Positions 28,607 through 37,968 of a stretch of DNA of 64,000 nt are shown here, one piece after another (the stretch's first letter is position 1; each line of letters starts with the position of its first letter). A program made the position numbers and the translations under genes. The stretch is from Streptococcus sp. 2342 (GTDB taxonomy: Bacteria; Bacillota; Bacilli; Lactobacillales; Streptococcaceae), in the NCBI RefSeq assembly GCF_013276795.1, contig NZ_VMLR01000004.1, positions 37,264 to 101,263 of the forward strand, written 5' to 3'. The notes beneath the pieces are model-generated. The model ran no database searches. It saw only the letters and a program-made list of their open reading frames with translations, and was not told the origin of the DNA.

Positions 28607-30367
28607 ATGGTTGACAAACAAGTCATTGAAGAAATCAAAAACAATGCCAACATTGTGGAAGTCATAGGAGATGTGATTTCTTTACAAAAGGCAGGACGGA
28701 ACTATCTAGGGCTCTGTCCTTTTCATGGTGAAAAAACACCTTCTTTCAACGTTGTAGAGGACAAGCAGTTTTACCATTGTTTTGGTTGTGGGCGCTCAGG
28801 TGATGTCTTTAAATTCATCGAGGAGTACCAAGGGGTTCCCTTTATGGAGGCTGTCCAAATCTTAGGTCAGCGTGTTGGAATTGAGGTTGAAAAACCGCTT
28901 TATAGTGAGCAGAGGCCAGCCTCGCCTCACCAAGCTCTTTATGATATGCACGAAGATGCAGCCAAATTTTACCATGCTATTCTCATGACAACGACCATGG
29001 GGGAAGAGGCTAGAAACTACCTTTATCAGCGTGGTTTGACAGATGAAGTGCTCAAGCATTTTCGGATTGGTTTAGCACCTCCAGAACGAAACTATCTCTA
29101 TCAACGTTTGTCTGGTCAGTATCGTGATGAAGATTTTCTAGATTCAGGGCTATTTTACCTATCGGATGCAAATCAATTTGTAGACACCTTTCACAATCGG
29201 ATTATGTTTCCCCTGACAAATGACCAGGGAAAGGTTATTGCCTTCTCAGGTCGTATCTGGCAGAAAACGGATTCACAAACTTCTAAGTATAAAAATAGCC
29301 GATCGACTGCAATTTTTAACAAAAGTTACGAATTATATCATATGGATAGGGCAAAAAAATCTTCTGGAAAAGCCAGTGAGATTTACCTCATGGAAGGGTT
29401 CATGGATGTCATCGCAGCCTATCGGGCTGGAATCGAAAACGCTGTCGCATCTATGGGAACAGCCTTGAGTCGAGAGCATGTTGAGCATCTGAAAAGGTTA
29501 ACCAAGAAGTTAGTCCTTGTTTACGATGGCGATAAAGCTGGGCAAGCCGCGACTTTGAAAGCGCTGGACGAAATTGGTGATATGCCTGTGCAAATCATCA
29601 GCATGCCTGATAACTTGGATCCAGATGAGTATCTACAAAAAAATGGTCCGGAAGACTTAGCCTATCTATTAACGAAAACTCGTATTAGTCCGATTGAGTT
29701 CTACATTCACCAGTACAAACCTGAAAATAGTGAAAATCTGCAGGCTCAGATTGAGTTTATTGAAAAAATAGCTCCCTTGATTGTTCAAGAAAAGTCTATC
29801 ACTGCTCAAAACAGCTATATTCATATTTTAGCTGACAGTCTGGCATCTTTTGATTATGCCCAGATTGAGCAGATTGTTAATGAGAGTCGTCAGGCACAAA
29901 GGCAGAATCGCATGGAAGGAATTTCCAGACCGACGCCAATCACCATGCCTGTTACCAAGCAGTTATCGGCTGTTATGAGGGCAGAAGCTCATCTACTTTA
30001 TCGAATGATGGAATCTCCCCTTATTTTGAATGATTACCGTTTGCGAGAAGACTTTGCATTTGCTACACCTGAATTTCAGGTCTTATATGACTTGCTTGGT
30101 CAGTATGGAAATCTTCCTCCAGAAGTTCTAGCAGAACAGACAGAGGAAGTTGAGAGAGCTTGGTACCAAGTCTTAGCTCAGGATTTGCCTGCTGAGATGT
30201 CACCTCAGGAACTTAGTGAAGTAGAAATGACTCGAAACAAGGCTCTCTTGAATCAGGACAATATGAGAATCAAAAAGAAGGTGCAGGAAGCTAGCCATGT
30301 AGGAGATACAGACACAGCCCTAGAAGAATTGGAACGTTTAATTTCCCAAAAGAGAAGAATGGAGTAA
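28607..30367 (+). CDS. dnaG: DNA primase
   Basis: A 586-residue primase making RNA primers at the replication fork. The N-terminal CHC2 zinc finger shows [12 protein letters not shown] and [10 protein letters not shown]. The TOPRIM catalytic core has [23 protein letters not shown] and [13 protein letters not shown]. The C-terminal helicase-binding region follows. The ATG at 28607 is chosen (CATGGAGG upstream, [11 protein letters not shown] start), 15 bases inside the longest frame. rpoD starts two bases after the stop, the classic macromolecular-synthesis pairing. Confidence 0.97.
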   Translation: MVDKQVIEEIKNNANIVEVIGDVISLQKAGRNYLGLCPFHGEKTPSFNVVEDKQFYHCFGCGRSGDVFKFIEEYQGVPFMEAVQILGQRVGIEVEKPLYSEQRPASPHQALYDMHEDAAKFYHAILMTTTMGEEARNYLYQRGLTDEVLKHFRIGLAPPERNYLYQRLSGQYRDEDFLDSGLFYLSDANQFVDTFHNRIMFPLTNDQGKVIAFSGRIWQKTDSQTSKYKNSRSTAIFNKSYELYHMDRAKKSSGKASEIYLMEGFMDVIAAYRAGIENAVASMGTALSREHVEHLKRLTKKLVLVYDGDKAGQAATLKALDEIGDMPVQIISMPDNLDPDEYLQKNGPEDLAYLLTKTRISPIEFYIHQYKPENSENLQAQIEFIEKIAPLIVQEKSITAQNSYIHILADSLASFDYAQIEQIVNESRQAQRQNRMEGISRPTPITMPVTKQLSAVMRAEAHLLYRMMESPLILNDYRLREDFAFATPEFQVLYDLLGQYGNLPPEVLAEQTEEVERAWYQVLAQDLPAEMSPQELSEVEMTRNKALLNQDNMRIKKKVQEASHVGDTDTALEELERLISQKRRME

Positions 30368-30369
30368 TA

Positions 30370-31479
30370 ATGGCAACAAAACAAAAAGAAGTAACAACAT
30401 TTGACGTACAAGTAGCAGAATTTATCCGTAATCATAAACAAAAAGGGACAGCAACAGATGATGAAATCAATGCCAGTCTAGTCCTTCCTTTTACCTTGGA
30501 CGCTGATGGGATTGAAGATCTCTTGCAACGGATTCAGGATGCAGGTATTTCTATCACAGATAACGAAGGAAATCCAAGCGCGCGTGTTCTTAGCAATGAA
30601 GAAGAACCAGAACTCAGCGATGAGGACTTGATTGGTTCAACTTCGGCTAAGGTTAATGACCCTGTCCGTATGTACTTGAAAGAAATCGGGGTCGTTCCTC
30701 TCTTGACCAATGAAGAGGAAAAAGAATTAGCACTAGCAGTTGAAGCTGGCGATATCGAAGCCAAACAACGTCTTGCGGAAGCCAATCTTCGTTTGGTTGT
30801 TTCTATTGCCAAACGCTATGTCGGGCGTGGTATGCAGTTCCTTGACTTGATTCAAGAAGGAAATATGGGCTTGATGAAGGCGGTTGACAAGTTTGATTAT
30901 TCTAAAGGATTCAAGTTCTCAACTTATGCAACTTGGTGGATTCGTCAGGCTATCACTCGTGCTATTGCGGATCAAGCTCGTACCATCCGTATCCCAGTCC
31001 ACATGGTTGAAACCATCAATAAATTGGTTCGTGAACAGCGTAACCTCCTTCAAGAATTGGGACAAGATCCAACACCAGAACAAATCGCTGAACGTATGGA
31101 TATGACACCTGATAAGGTTCGTGAAATCTTGAAGATTGCTCAAGAACCGGTATCCCTTGAAACTCCAATCGGTGAAGAGGATGATAGTCACCTTGGGGAC
31201 TTTATCGAAGATGAAGTGATTGAAAATCCAGTGGATTATACAACTCGTATCGTCTTGCGTGAGCAGTTGGATGAGGTCTTGGATACTCTTACAGACCGTG
31301 AAGAAAATGTTCTTCGTCTCCGTTTTGGACTAGATGATGGAAAAATGCGCACCCTTGAAGATGTGGGTAAAGTCTTTAACGTAACTCGTGAGCGTATCCG
31401 TCAGATTGAAGCCAAGGCTTTGAGAAAACTACGCCAACCAAGTCGTAGTAAACCGCTTCGTGATTTTATTGAAGACTAA
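30370..31479 (+). CDS. rpoD: RNA polymerase primary sigma factor (sigma-A)
   Basis: A 369-residue housekeeping sigma factor. Region 1.2 ([17 protein letters not shown]), region 2 ([33 protein letters not shown]) for -10 recognition and region 4.2 ([17 protein letters not shown]) for -35 recognition are all present. The N-terminal region 1.1 is short, as in low-GC Gram-positives. GGAG inside the dnaG end serves as its ribosome site. Confidence 0.98.
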   Translation: MATKQKEVTTFDVQVAEFIRNHKQKGTATDDEINASLVLPFTLDADGIEDLLQRIQDAGISITDNEGNPSARVLSNEEEPELSDEDLIGSTSAKVNDPVRMYLKEIGVVPLLTNEEEKELALAVEAGDIEAKQRLAEANLRLVVSIAKRYVGRGMQFLDLIQEGNMGLMKAVDKFDYSKGFKFSTYATWWIRQAITRAIADQARTIRIPVHMVETINKLVREQRNLLQELGQDPTPEQIAERMDMTPDKVREILKIAQEPVSLETPIGEEDDSHLGDFIEDEVIENPVDYTTRIVLREQLDEVLDTLTDREENVLRLRFGLDDGKMRTLEDVGKVFNVTRERIRQIEAKALRKLRQPSRSKPLRDFIED

Positions 31480-31493
31480 GAGTGAGGATGAAT

Positions 31494-31823
31494 ATGGCTT
31501 ATACAGAAGAGCAAATTGATAACATCAAAACACGCATTTTAACAGCCTTGGAAGAAGTCATCGACCCTGAGTTGGGAATCGATATTGTCAACCTTGGTTT
31601 GATTTATGAGATTCGTTTTGACGGCGACACAGGGCAAACAGAGATTGATATGACTTTGACAACCATGGGGTGTCCCTTAGCAGACCTTTTGACAGACCAG
31701 ATTTATGATGCCATGACAGAGGTACCAGAAGTAACGGATACTGAAGTTAAATTAGTCTGGTATCCAGCCTGGACTGTTGAAAAAATGAGTCGCTATGCCC
31801 GCATTGCCCTAGGCATTAAGTAA
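31494..31823 (+). CDS. MIP18/DUF59-family Fe-S assembly-like protein
   Basis: A 109-residue single-domain protein of the PaaD/SufT/MIP18 type. The conserved segments are EVIDPELGIDIVNLGLIYEI and MTLTTMGCPL, with the family Cys at about 62. Homologues help deliver iron-sulfur clusters; a role here is inferred. The start at 31494 (MAYTEEQ) is chosen because GAGG lies six bases upstream; ATG 31488 is possible. It follows rpoD by 14 bases. Confidence 0.85.
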   Translation: MAYTEEQIDNIKTRILTALEEVIDPELGIDIVNLGLIYEIRFDGDTGQTEIDMTLTTMGCPLADLLTDQIYDAMTEVPEVTDTEVKLVWYPAWTVEKMSRYARIALGIK

Positions 31824-31839
31824 ACATATAATAGCATGT

Positions 31840-31900
31840 GAGAGATTATTGGAAAAGCGAGGAAATTTCCCTTCTTTTCCTCTAGTCTCTCCTTTCTTTT
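31840..31900 (+). terminator. Terminator of the dnaG-rpoD operon
   Basis: A long nested hairpin: GAGAGA...TCTCTC outside, GGAAAAG...CTTTTCC in the middle, GGAAATTTCC at the tip, then CTTTCTTTT. Confidence 0.8.
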
Positions 31901-31921
31901 GCTGATTTTATTCAAAGAAAA

Positions 31922-31930
31922 TGATATAAT
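31922..31930 (+). promoter_or_regulatory. Extended -10 promoter abutting the cpoA start
   Basis: TGATATAAT ends seven bases before the cpoA ATG at 31938, so transcription should begin at or within a base or two of the start codon. Confidence 0.7.
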
Positions 31931-31937
31931 GGTAGTT

Positions 31938-32981
31938 ATGGAAAAAAAGAAATTACGCATCAATATGTTGAGTTCAAGTGAGAAAGTAGCAGGACAAGGA
32001 GTTTCAGGTGCTTACCGTGAATTAGTTCGTCTTCTTCACCGTGATGCCAAGGACCAATTGATTGTTACAGAAAATCTTCCAATCGAGGCAGATGTGACTC
32101 ACTTTCATACAATTGATTTCCCTTATTATTTATCAACATTCCAAAAGAAACGCTCAGGAAGGAAAATTGGCTATGTGCATTTCTTACCTGATACACTTGA
32201 GGGGAGTTTGAAAATTCCATTTTTCTTAAAGGGAATTGTGAAACGCTATGTATTTTCTTTTTACAATCGGATGGAGCACTTGGTGGTGGTCAATCCGATG
32301 TTTATTGAGGATTTGGTGGCAGCGGGTATTCCACGTGAAAAAGTGACCTATATTCCTAACTTTGTCAACAAGGAAAAATGGCATCCTCTACCACAAGAAG
32401 AGGTAGTCAGACTGCGAACAGAGCTAGGTCTTAGTGGTAATCAGTTTATCGTAGTAGGTGCTGGTCAAGTTCAGAAGCGCAAAGGGATTGATGATTTTAT
32501 CCGTCTAGCTGAGGAATTGCCGCAAATTACCTTTATCTGGGCTGGTGGTTTCTCTTTTGGTGGTATGACAGATGGTTATGAACGCTACAAGAAAATCATG
32601 GAGAATCCCCCTAAAAATTTGATTTTTCTAGGTATTGTATCGCCAGAGCGTATGCGCGAATTGTATGCCCTAGCGGACCTTTTCTTGTTGCCTAGTTATA
32701 ATGAGCTCTTTCCGATGACGATTTTAGAGGCTGCCAGTTGTGAAGCTCCTATTATGCTGCGTGATTTAGATCTTTATAAGGTAATTTTGGAGGGAAATTA
32801 TCGGGCGACAGCAGATAGAGAAGAGATGAAAGAAGCTATTTTGGAATATCAAGCAAATCCTGCTGCCTTAAAAGACCTCAAAGAAAAAGCTAAGAATATT
32901 TCCAGAGAGTATTCAGAAGAGCATCTGTTACAAATCTGGTTGGACTTTTATGAGAAACAAGCCGCTTTAGGGAGAAAGTAA
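31938..32981 (+). CDS. cpoA: GT4 glycosyltransferase CpoA (galactosyl-glucosyl-diacylglycerol synthase)
   Basis: A 347-residue GT-B glycosyltransferase. The C-terminal donor domain has VVGAGQVQKRKGIDDFI, LPSYNELFPMTILEAASC with the E-x7-E motif, and GIVSPERMRELYALADLF. In pneumococcus the homologue CpoA adds galactose to glucosyl-diacylglycerol, and mutants alter beta-lactam susceptibility; that link is by synteny with the next gene. Start 31938 (MEKKKLRINML) fits the family but has no ribosome site and almost no 5' leader. The next Met, ten codons in, also lacks a site. Confidence 0.82.
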   Translation: MEKKKLRINMLSSSEKVAGQGVSGAYRELVRLLHRDAKDQLIVTENLPIEADVTHFHTIDFPYYLSTFQKKRSGRKIGYVHFLPDTLEGSLKIPFFLKGIVKRYVFSFYNRMEHLVVVNPMFIEDLVAAGIPREKVTYIPNFVNKEKWHPLPQEEVVRLRTELGLSGNQFIVVGAGQVQKRKGIDDFIRLAEELPQITFIWAGGFSFGGMTDGYERYKKIMENPPKNLIFLGIVSPERMRELYALADLFLLPSYNELFPMTILEAASCEAPIMLRDLDLYKVILEGNYRATADREEMKEAILEYQANPAALKDLKEKAKNISREYSEEHLLQIWLDFYEKQAALGRK

Positions 32982-32996
32982 AAAGTGAGGTAATCT

Positions 32997-34322
32997 ATGC
33001 GAATTGGTTTATTTACAGATACCTATTTTCCTCAGGTTTCTGGTGTTGCGACCAGTATTCGAACTTTGAAAACAGAACTGGAAAAGCAGGGGCATGTTGT
33101 TTTTATCTTTACGACGACGGATAAGGATGTCAATCGCTATGAAGATTGGCAAATTATCCGCATTCCAAGTGTTCCTTTCTTTGCTTTTAAGGATCGCCGC
33201 TTTGCCTATCGAGGCTTCAGCAAGGCGCTTGAAATTGCCAAACAGTATCAACTGGATGTTATTCATACCCAGACAGAATTTTCTCTTGGCTTGTTGGGGA
33301 TTTGGATTGCGCGTGAATTGAAGATTCCAGTCATCCATACCTATCACACCCAGTACGAAGACTATGTGCATTATATTGCCAAGGGGATGTTGATTCGTCC
33401 TAGCATGGTCAAGTATTTGGTCAGAGGTTTCCTGCATGATGTGGATGGAGTCATTTGCCCTAGTGAGATTGTCCATGATTTGCTATCGGACTATAAGGTC
33501 AAGGTTGAAAAACGCGTCATTCCAACAGGGATTGAATTAGCCAAGTTTGAACGTCCAGAAATTAAGCAAGAAAATCTGAAAGAACTACGTAGTAAACTAG
33601 GGATTCAAGATGATGAACAGATGTTGCTGAGTCTTTCCAGAATTTCCTATGAAAAAAATATTCAAGCAGTATTAGCAGCCTTTGCAGAAGTTCTGAAAGA
33701 GGAGGACAGGGTTAAACTGGTGGTAGCTGGGGATGGTCCTTATCTGGATGACCTTAAAGAGCAAGCCCAGAAACTAGAGATTCAAGACTCGGTCATCTTT
33801 ACAGGGATGATTGCTCCTAGTGAGACCGCTCTTTACTATAAGGCGGCGGATTTCTTCATATCGGCATCGACAAGTGAAACGCAAGGCTTGACCTACTTGG
33901 AAAGCTTAGCTAGTGGGACGCCTGTCATTGCACACGGAAATCCTTATCTGGACAATTTGATCAATGACAAGATGTTTGGAACCTTGTACTATGGAGAACA
34001 TGATTTGGCTGGTGCTATTTTGGAAGCCCTGATTGCAACACCAGACATGAATGAGCATACTTTATCAGAGAAGTTGTACGAGATTTCAGCTGAAAACTTT
34101 GGGAAACGGGTGCATGAGTTCTATCTTGATGCTATTATTTCAAATAATTTCCAGAAAGATTTAGCAAAAGATGATACGGTCAGTCAGCGTATTTTTAAGA
34201 CAGTTTTGTATCTTCCGCAACAGGTGGTCGCTGTACCGGTAAAAGGCTCTAGACGCATGCTGAAGGCTTCAAAAACACAGTTAATCAGCATAAGAGATTA
34301 TTGGAAAGACCATGAAGAATAG
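32997..34322 (+). CDS. GT4 glycosyltransferase, 1,2-diacylglycerol 3-glucosyltransferase type
   Basis: A 441-residue GT-B enzyme with the N-terminal acceptor domain motif LFTDTYFPQVSGVATSIRTL, HTQTEFSLGLLG, HTYHTQYEDYVHY, and the donor domain SRISYEKNIQAVLAAF and SETQGLTYLESLASG. It resembles alMGS-type glucosyl-diacylglycerol synthases and would make the substrate of CpoA. The last ~80 residues are a basic tail (VAVPVKGSRRMLKASK) suited to membrane association. GAGG precedes the ATG; it follows cpoA by 15 bases. Confidence 0.85.
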   Translation: MRIGLFTDTYFPQVSGVATSIRTLKTELEKQGHVVFIFTTTDKDVNRYEDWQIIRIPSVPFFAFKDRRFAYRGFSKALEIAKQYQLDVIHTQTEFSLGLLGIWIARELKIPVIHTYHTQYEDYVHYIAKGMLIRPSMVKYLVRGFLHDVDGVICPSEIVHDLLSDYKVKVEKRVIPTGIELAKFERPEIKQENLKELRSKLGIQDDEQMLLSLSRISYEKNIQAVLAAFAEVLKEEDRVKLVVAGDGPYLDDLKEQAQKLEIQDSVIFTGMIAPSETALYYKAADFFISASTSETQGLTYLESLASGTPVIAHGNPYLDNLINDKMFGTLYYGEHDLAGAILEALIATPDMNEHTLSEKLYEISAENFGKRVHEFYLDAIISNNFQKDLAKDDTVSQRIFKTVLYLPQQVVAVPVKGSRRMLKASKTQLISIRDYWKDHEE

Positions 34323-34335
34323 AAAGAGGAACAGT

Positions 34336-34527
34336 ATGAAAAAACAATTAATGAGAAGCGGTCGTGATAAAAAGATTGCTGGTGTTTGTGCTGGGGTAGC
34401 CCATTATTTTGATATGGATCCTACTATTGTTCGCGTAATATGGGGTGTTCTTGCTTTTGGTTATGGAGCAGGAGTTGTAGCTTATATCATTTTATGGATT
34501 ATTGCGCCAGAAGCAAGTGACTATTGA
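34336..34527 (+). CDS. PspC-domain small membrane protein
   Basis: A 63-residue protein made only of a PspC domain: a basic start (KKQLMRSGRDKKIAGVCAG), then VAHYFDMDPTIVRVIWGVL and a transmembrane helix (GAGVVAYIILWIIAPE). PspC-type proteins sense envelope stress in other bacteria. The ATG at 34336 is chosen because AAAGAGGA precedes it. It follows the glycolipid synthase by 13 bases and is likely in the same transcript. Function here is unknown. Confidence 0.82.
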   Translation: MKKQLMRSGRDKKIAGVCAGVAHYFDMDPTIVRVIWGVLAFGYGAGVVAYIILWIIAPEASDY

Positions 34528-34585
34528 AAACTAGCTAAATTCATGCTAAGATAATAGAAAATAGAATGTAACGAAGGAGAGAAAA

Positions 34586-34720
34586 ATGGCATTTGGAGAT
34601 AATGGAAATCGTAAAAAAACTATGTTTGAGAAAATAACCTTGTTTATCGTGATTATCATGCTAGTAGCAAGTTTATTGGGAATTTTTGCAACTGCAATTG
34701 GTGCCCTCAGTAATCTATAA
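34586..34720 (+). CDS. DUF4044 small membrane protein (44 aa)
   Basis: A 44-residue protein, MAFGDNGNRKKTMFEKITLF then a single transmembrane helix (IVIIMLVASLLGIFATAIGA) ending LSNL. It matches the DUF4044 pattern: short basic head with FEK followed by one helix. GAAGGAG precedes the ATG. It lies between the PspC gene and obg and is followed by a terminator. Function unknown. Confidence 0.8.
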   Translation: MAFGDNGNRKKTMFEKITLFIVIIMLVASLLGIFATAIGALSNL

Positions 34721-34744
34721 AATAGATTCAAGAAAATTTAGTGA

Positions 34745-34768
34745 CTGGGATTTCCCAGCCCTTTTTTA
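34745..34768 (+). terminator. Terminator before obg
   Basis: CTGGG and CCCAG form a short GC stem with a four-base loop followed by CC and six T. obg begins 16 bases later, so some read-through may supply it. Confidence 0.7.
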
Positions 34769-34783
34769 AAGTGAGAAGAAAAA

Positions 34784-36094
34784 ATGAGTATGTTTTTAGA
34801 TACAGCCAAGATTAAGGTCAAGGCTGGTAATGGTGGTGATGGCATGGTTGCCTTTCGCCGTGAAAAATATGTCCCTAATGGTGGTCCTTGGGGTGGTGAT
34901 GGTGGTCGTGGAGGTAATGTGGTCTTCGTTGTAGACGAAGGACTACGTACCCTCATGGATTTCCGCTATAACCGTCATTTCAAGGCTGATTCTGGTGAAA
35001 AAGGAATGACCAAAGGGATGCATGGGCGTGGTGCTGAGGATCTTAGAGTTCGAGTGCCACAAGGTACGACAGTTCGTGATGCGGATACTGGCAAGGTCTT
35101 GACAGATTTGATTGAACACGGGCAAGAATTTATTGTAGCCCACGGTGGTCGTGGTGGACGTGGAAATATTCGTTTCGCAACACCAAAAAATCCTGCACCG
35201 GAAATCTCTGAAAATGGAGAACCAGGTCAGGAACGTGAGTTACAATTGGAACTAAAAATCCTTGCGGATGTCGGTTTAGTAGGTTTCCCATCTGTAGGGA
35301 AATCAACACTTTTAAGTGTTATCACATCGGCTAAACCAAAAATCGGTGCCTACCACTTTACGACAATTGTGCCAAATCTAGGTATGGTTCGTACCCAATC
35401 AGGTGAATCCTTTGCAGTAGCTGATTTACCAGGTTTGATTGAAGGGGCTAGTCAAGGTGTTGGTCTGGGGACCCAGTTCCTCCGTCACATCGAGCGTACA
35501 CGTGTCATCCTTCACATCATTGATATGTCAGCTAGCGAAGGCCGTGATCCATATGAGGATTATCTTGCCATCAATAAAGAACTGGAGTCATACAATCTTC
35601 GCCTCATGGAGCGTCCACAGATTATCGTAGCCAACAAAATGGACATGCCTGAGAGTCAAGAAAATCTTGAAGAATTCAAGAAGAAATTGGCTGAAAACTA
35701 CGATGAATTTGAAGAGTTACCAGCTATCTTCCCAATTTCTGGATTGACCAAGCAAGGTTTGGCAACGCTTTTGGATGCGACAGCTGAATTGTTAGACAAG
35801 ACACCAGAATTCTTGCTCTACGACGAGTCAGATATGGAAGAAGAAGCTTACTATGGATTTGACGAGGAAGAGAAAGCCTTTGAGATTAGCCGTGATGACG
35901 ATGCGACATGGGTACTTTCTGGTGAAAAACTCATGAAACTCTTTAATATGACCAACTTTGATCGTGATGAATCTGTCATGAAATTTGCCCGCCAACTTCG
36001 TGGTATGGGGGTTGATGAATCCCTTCGTGCGCGTGGTGCTAAAGATGGTGACTTGGTTCGCATTGGTAAATTTGAGTTTGAATTTGTAGACTAG
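34784..36094 (+). CDS. obg: GTPase Obg/CgtA
   Basis: A 436-residue ribosome-assembly and stress GTPase. The glycine-rich Obg fold ([20 protein letters not shown]) fills residues 1-158. The G domain has G1 [10 protein letters not shown]3 [10 protein letters not shown] and G4 NKMDMP, and the C-terminal OCT domain has [29 protein letters not shown] precedes the ATG. It is followed nine bases later by a conserved small gene. Confidence 0.98.
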   Translation: MSMFLDTAKIKVKAGNGGDGMVAFRREKYVPNGGPWGGDGGRGGNVVFVVDEGLRTLMDFRYNRHFKADSGEKGMTKGMHGRGAEDLRVRVPQGTTVRDADTGKVLTDLIEHGQEFIVAHGGRGGRGNIRFATPKNPAPEISENGEPGQERELQLELKILADVGLVGFPSVGKSTLLSVITSAKPKIGAYHFTTIVPNLGMVRTQSGESFAVADLPGLIEGASQGVGLGTQFLRHIERTRVILHIIDMSASEGRDPYEDYLAINKELESYNLRLMERPQIIVANKMDMPESQENLEEFKKKLAENYDEFEELPAIFPISGLTKQGLATLLDATAELLDKTPEFLLYDESDMEEEAYYGFDEEEKAFEISRDDDATWVLSGEKLMKLFNMTNFDRDESVMKFARQLRGMGVDESLRARGAKDGDLVRIGKFEFEFVD

Positions 36095-36103
36095 GAGACT
36101 GGT

Positions 36104-36259
36104 ATGGGAGATAAACCGATATCTTTCCGAGATGCGGATGGCAATTTCGTTTCCGCCGCAGATGTTTGGAATGAAAAGAAATTGGAAGAACTGTTTAATC
36201 GTCTCAATCCAAATCGTGCTCTGAGATTGGCACGAATTAAAAAAGACAATCCATCTTAA
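36104..36259 (+). CDS. Conserved hypothetical protein, 51 aa
   Basis: This open frame (MGDKPISFRDADGNFVSAAD then VWNEKKLEELFNRLNPNRAL) begins after CTAGGAGACTGG, a reasonable ribosome site, nine bases after the obg stop. It is soluble, charged and probably helical in the second half. Pneumococcal genomes carry a short gene at this place, recalled rather than checked. Function unknown. Confidence 0.7.
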   Translation: MGDKPISFRDADGNFVSAADVWNEKKLEELFNRLNPNRALRLARIKKDNPS

Positions 36260-36501
36260 ATACGTAAGATAAAACTCCAATTATCAGTCAAGTTAACTGT
36301 AACAAATAGAAGCTAAGATCGAGAAAGGGCAAAATTTGTCCTTTCTTTTTATTATGTGACTATTAGTCCGTCTCGCTCCGTTAGGTGCGAGACAAAAAAA
36401 CCACCCGCTATGCGGGTGCGCGTCGAAGGTTATACCAAAAAAACTCCGAACGCGATACAATAAAGGTGTTCAAGCCAATTGTAAAGCGAAAGGAGAAAAA
36501 T

Positions 36502-36966
36502 ATGGGACAAAAGGCTCATAGTTTATCGCACACAAAGTGGCACTGTAAGTATCACATTGTGTTCACCCCTAAGTATAGACGAAAAGTCATCTATAATCAA
36601 TATCGAAGTAGTTTAGGCGAAATATTTCATCGCTTGTGTAGTTATAAAGGAGTTGAAATTATCGAGGGTCACTTAATGCCAGACCATGTACACATGTTAG
36701 TCAGTATTCCACCAAGGATAAGTGTTTCGAGTTTCATGGGTTATTTAAAAGGAAAAAGTGCATTCATGATGTTTGACAAACACGCCAATCTCAAGTACAA
36801 GTTTGGAAATCGGCATTTCTGGGCAGAAGGTTATTATGTAAGTACAGTAGGGCTTAATGAAGCCACAATTAAGAAATATATCCAAGAACAGGAAAAGCAT
36901 GATATAGCACTAGATAAATTGAGTGTAAAAGAATATGAGGATCCCTTTAGGGATAGTGGTAAGTAA
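36502..36966 (+). CDS. tnpA: IS200-family transposase TnpA (Y1 HUH)
   Basis: A 154-residue single-strand transposase. The HUH metal motif is HVH in LMPDHVHMLVS, and the nucleophilic Tyr is expected in EGYYVSTVG on helix alpha-D. The N-terminal KYHIVFTPKYRRKVI is diagnostic of the family. The ATG at 36502 follows AAAGGAG; the in-frame extension upstream runs through the left-end hairpins and is not coding. It looks intact. Confidence 0.94.
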   Translation: MGQKAHSLSHTKWHCKYHIVFTPKYRRKVIYNQYRSSLGEIFHRLCSYKGVEIIEGHLMPDHVHMLVSIPPRISVSSFMGYLKGKSAFMMFDKHANLKYKFGNRHFWAEGYYVSTVGLNEATIKKYIQEQEKHDIALDKLSVKEYEDPFRDSGK

Positions 36967-36969
36967 TAC

Positions 36970-37105
36970 TAAAGCCTCTTTAAGAGGCAAGTGACGAGTC
37001 AAGAGCAATGAGGCTTGAACAACGTGAAAGCCAGCGTCTTTAGGCGCTGGCTGGTAATTTGGGCTTATAGCCCTGGTTCAAACCACCCGTTAGACGGGTG
37101 GTCAT
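36970..37105 (+). ncRNA. Structured IS right end, possible TnpB-type guide-RNA scaffold remnant
   Basis: Four successive hairpins lie between the tnpA stop and the element end: 36975-36988, 37029-37052, 37061-37073 and 37082-37102. GGTTCAA lies between the third and the fourth. In IS605 elements this part encodes the reRNA/omega-RNA that guides TnpB. No tnpB is present here, so any guide role is speculative. Confidence 0.35.
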
Positions 37106-37110
37106 GATTT

Positions 37111-37260
37111 ATAAAGTATAATATATTGAAATAGAATATCAACAAATAGACTAGGGAATTCAAATCAAATTTCTAACAAGGCTTTATAAGTCGTGTTGTC
37201 CTATTCTAGCTTCAAGACACTGTATTTTTTCTATTAAAAAGAATTTTTTTGCAAAAATGG
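37111..37260. other. Intergenic stretch after the IS, no feature assigned
   Basis: AT-rich DNA between the IS right end and the permease promoter. No open frame with a ribosome site, no clear terminator and no recognised repeat. Confidence 0.5.
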
Positions 37261-37289
37261 TTGGTTATTTTGTTTATTCATGCTATAAT
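37261..37289 (+). promoter_or_regulatory. Promoter of amino-acid ABC transporter operon
   Basis: TTGGTT (37261-37266), a 17-base spacer, and TGCTATAAT ending at 37289 (extended -10), 28 bases before the permease start. Confidence 0.8.
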
Positions 37290-37317
37290 AGGAACAATTA
37301 TTTTTAGGAGGTGCAGT

Positions 37318-37959
37318 ATGTCTTATTTGTTTGAGATATTACCGAGTTTATTGAGCGGTGCAAGCATGACTTTGCAGGTTTTTGCACTGGTCTTGATTTT
37401 TTCTATTCCCTTGGGCGTTTTGATTGCCTTTGCCTTGCAAGTCCATTGGAAGCCCCTCCATCATCTGATTAACATTTACATTTGGATTATGCGGGGAACA
37501 CCCTTGCTCTTGCAATTGATCTTTATCTATTATGTGCTTCCAAGTATTGGGATTCGTTTGTACCGTCTTCCTGCGGCTATCATTGCCTTTGTTCTCAATT
37601 ATGCGGCTTACTTTGCTGAAATCTTTCGTGGGGGAATTGATACTATTCCTAAAGGTCAATATGAGGCTGCCAAGGTCTTGAAGTTCAGTCCTTTTGCCAC
37701 AGTACGCTATATTATCTTGCCCCAAGTGACCAAGATTGTTCTTCCTAGTGTCTTTAATGAAGTCATGAGTTTGGTCAAGGATACTTCTCTGGTCTATGCT
37801 TTAGGAATTTCAGACCTTATCTTGGCTAGTCGCACAGCTGCCAACCGTGATGCTAGCCTGGTTCCTATGTTCTTGGCAGGTGCTATTTACTTGATTTTGA
37901 TTGGGATTGTGACCATTCTTGCCAAAAAAGTTGAGAAGAAGTACAGTTACTATAGATAG
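37318..37959 (+). CDS. Polar amino-acid ABC transporter permease
   Basis: A 213-residue His/Glu/Gln/Arg-family permease with about five helices. The family start LLSGASMTLQVFALVLIFSI and the cytoplasmic coupling loop EAAKVLKFSPFATVRYIILP are clear. The ATG at 37318 follows TTTAGGAGGTG; the longer upstream frame lies within the promoter. It is the first of a permease-ATPase-binding protein operon whose substrate is not clear from sequence. Confidence 0.92.
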   Translation: MSYLFEILPSLLSGASMTLQVFALVLIFSIPLGVLIAFALQVHWKPLHHLINIYIWIMRGTPLLLQLIFIYYVLPSIGIRLYRLPAAIIAFVLNYAAYFAEIFRGGIDTIPKGQYEAAKVLKFSPFATVRYIILPQVTKIVLPSVFNEVMSLVKDTSLVYALGISDLILASRTAANRDASLVPMFLAGAIYLILIGIVTILAKKVEKKYSYYR

Positions 37960-37968
37960 GAGGCTGAT

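Larger units (their letters stand above)
36360..37110 (+). mobile_element. IS200-type insertion sequence (tnpA only)
   Basis: A Y1 transposase gene lies between structured ends. On the left are GTCTCGC/GCGAGAC (36370-36393) and CACCCGC/GCGGGTG (36402-36418). On the right are CCTCTT/AAGAGG, GCCAGCG/CGCTGGC (37030-37051), GGGCT/AGCCC and ACCACCCGT/ACGGGTGGT (37082-37102). The similar CCACCCG palindromes near both ends are typical subterminal hairpins of IS200/IS605 elements. Exact boundaries cannot be set from one copy. Confidence 0.85.

Noticed and set aside
36385..36501. N-terminal extension of the IS transposase
   Set aside because: The extra frame reads through the left-end hairpins; the family start and ribosome site are at 36502.
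36360..37110. IS200 considered a full IS605 element
   Set aside because: No tnpB or tnpB fragment is found between the tnpA stop and the right-end palindrome.
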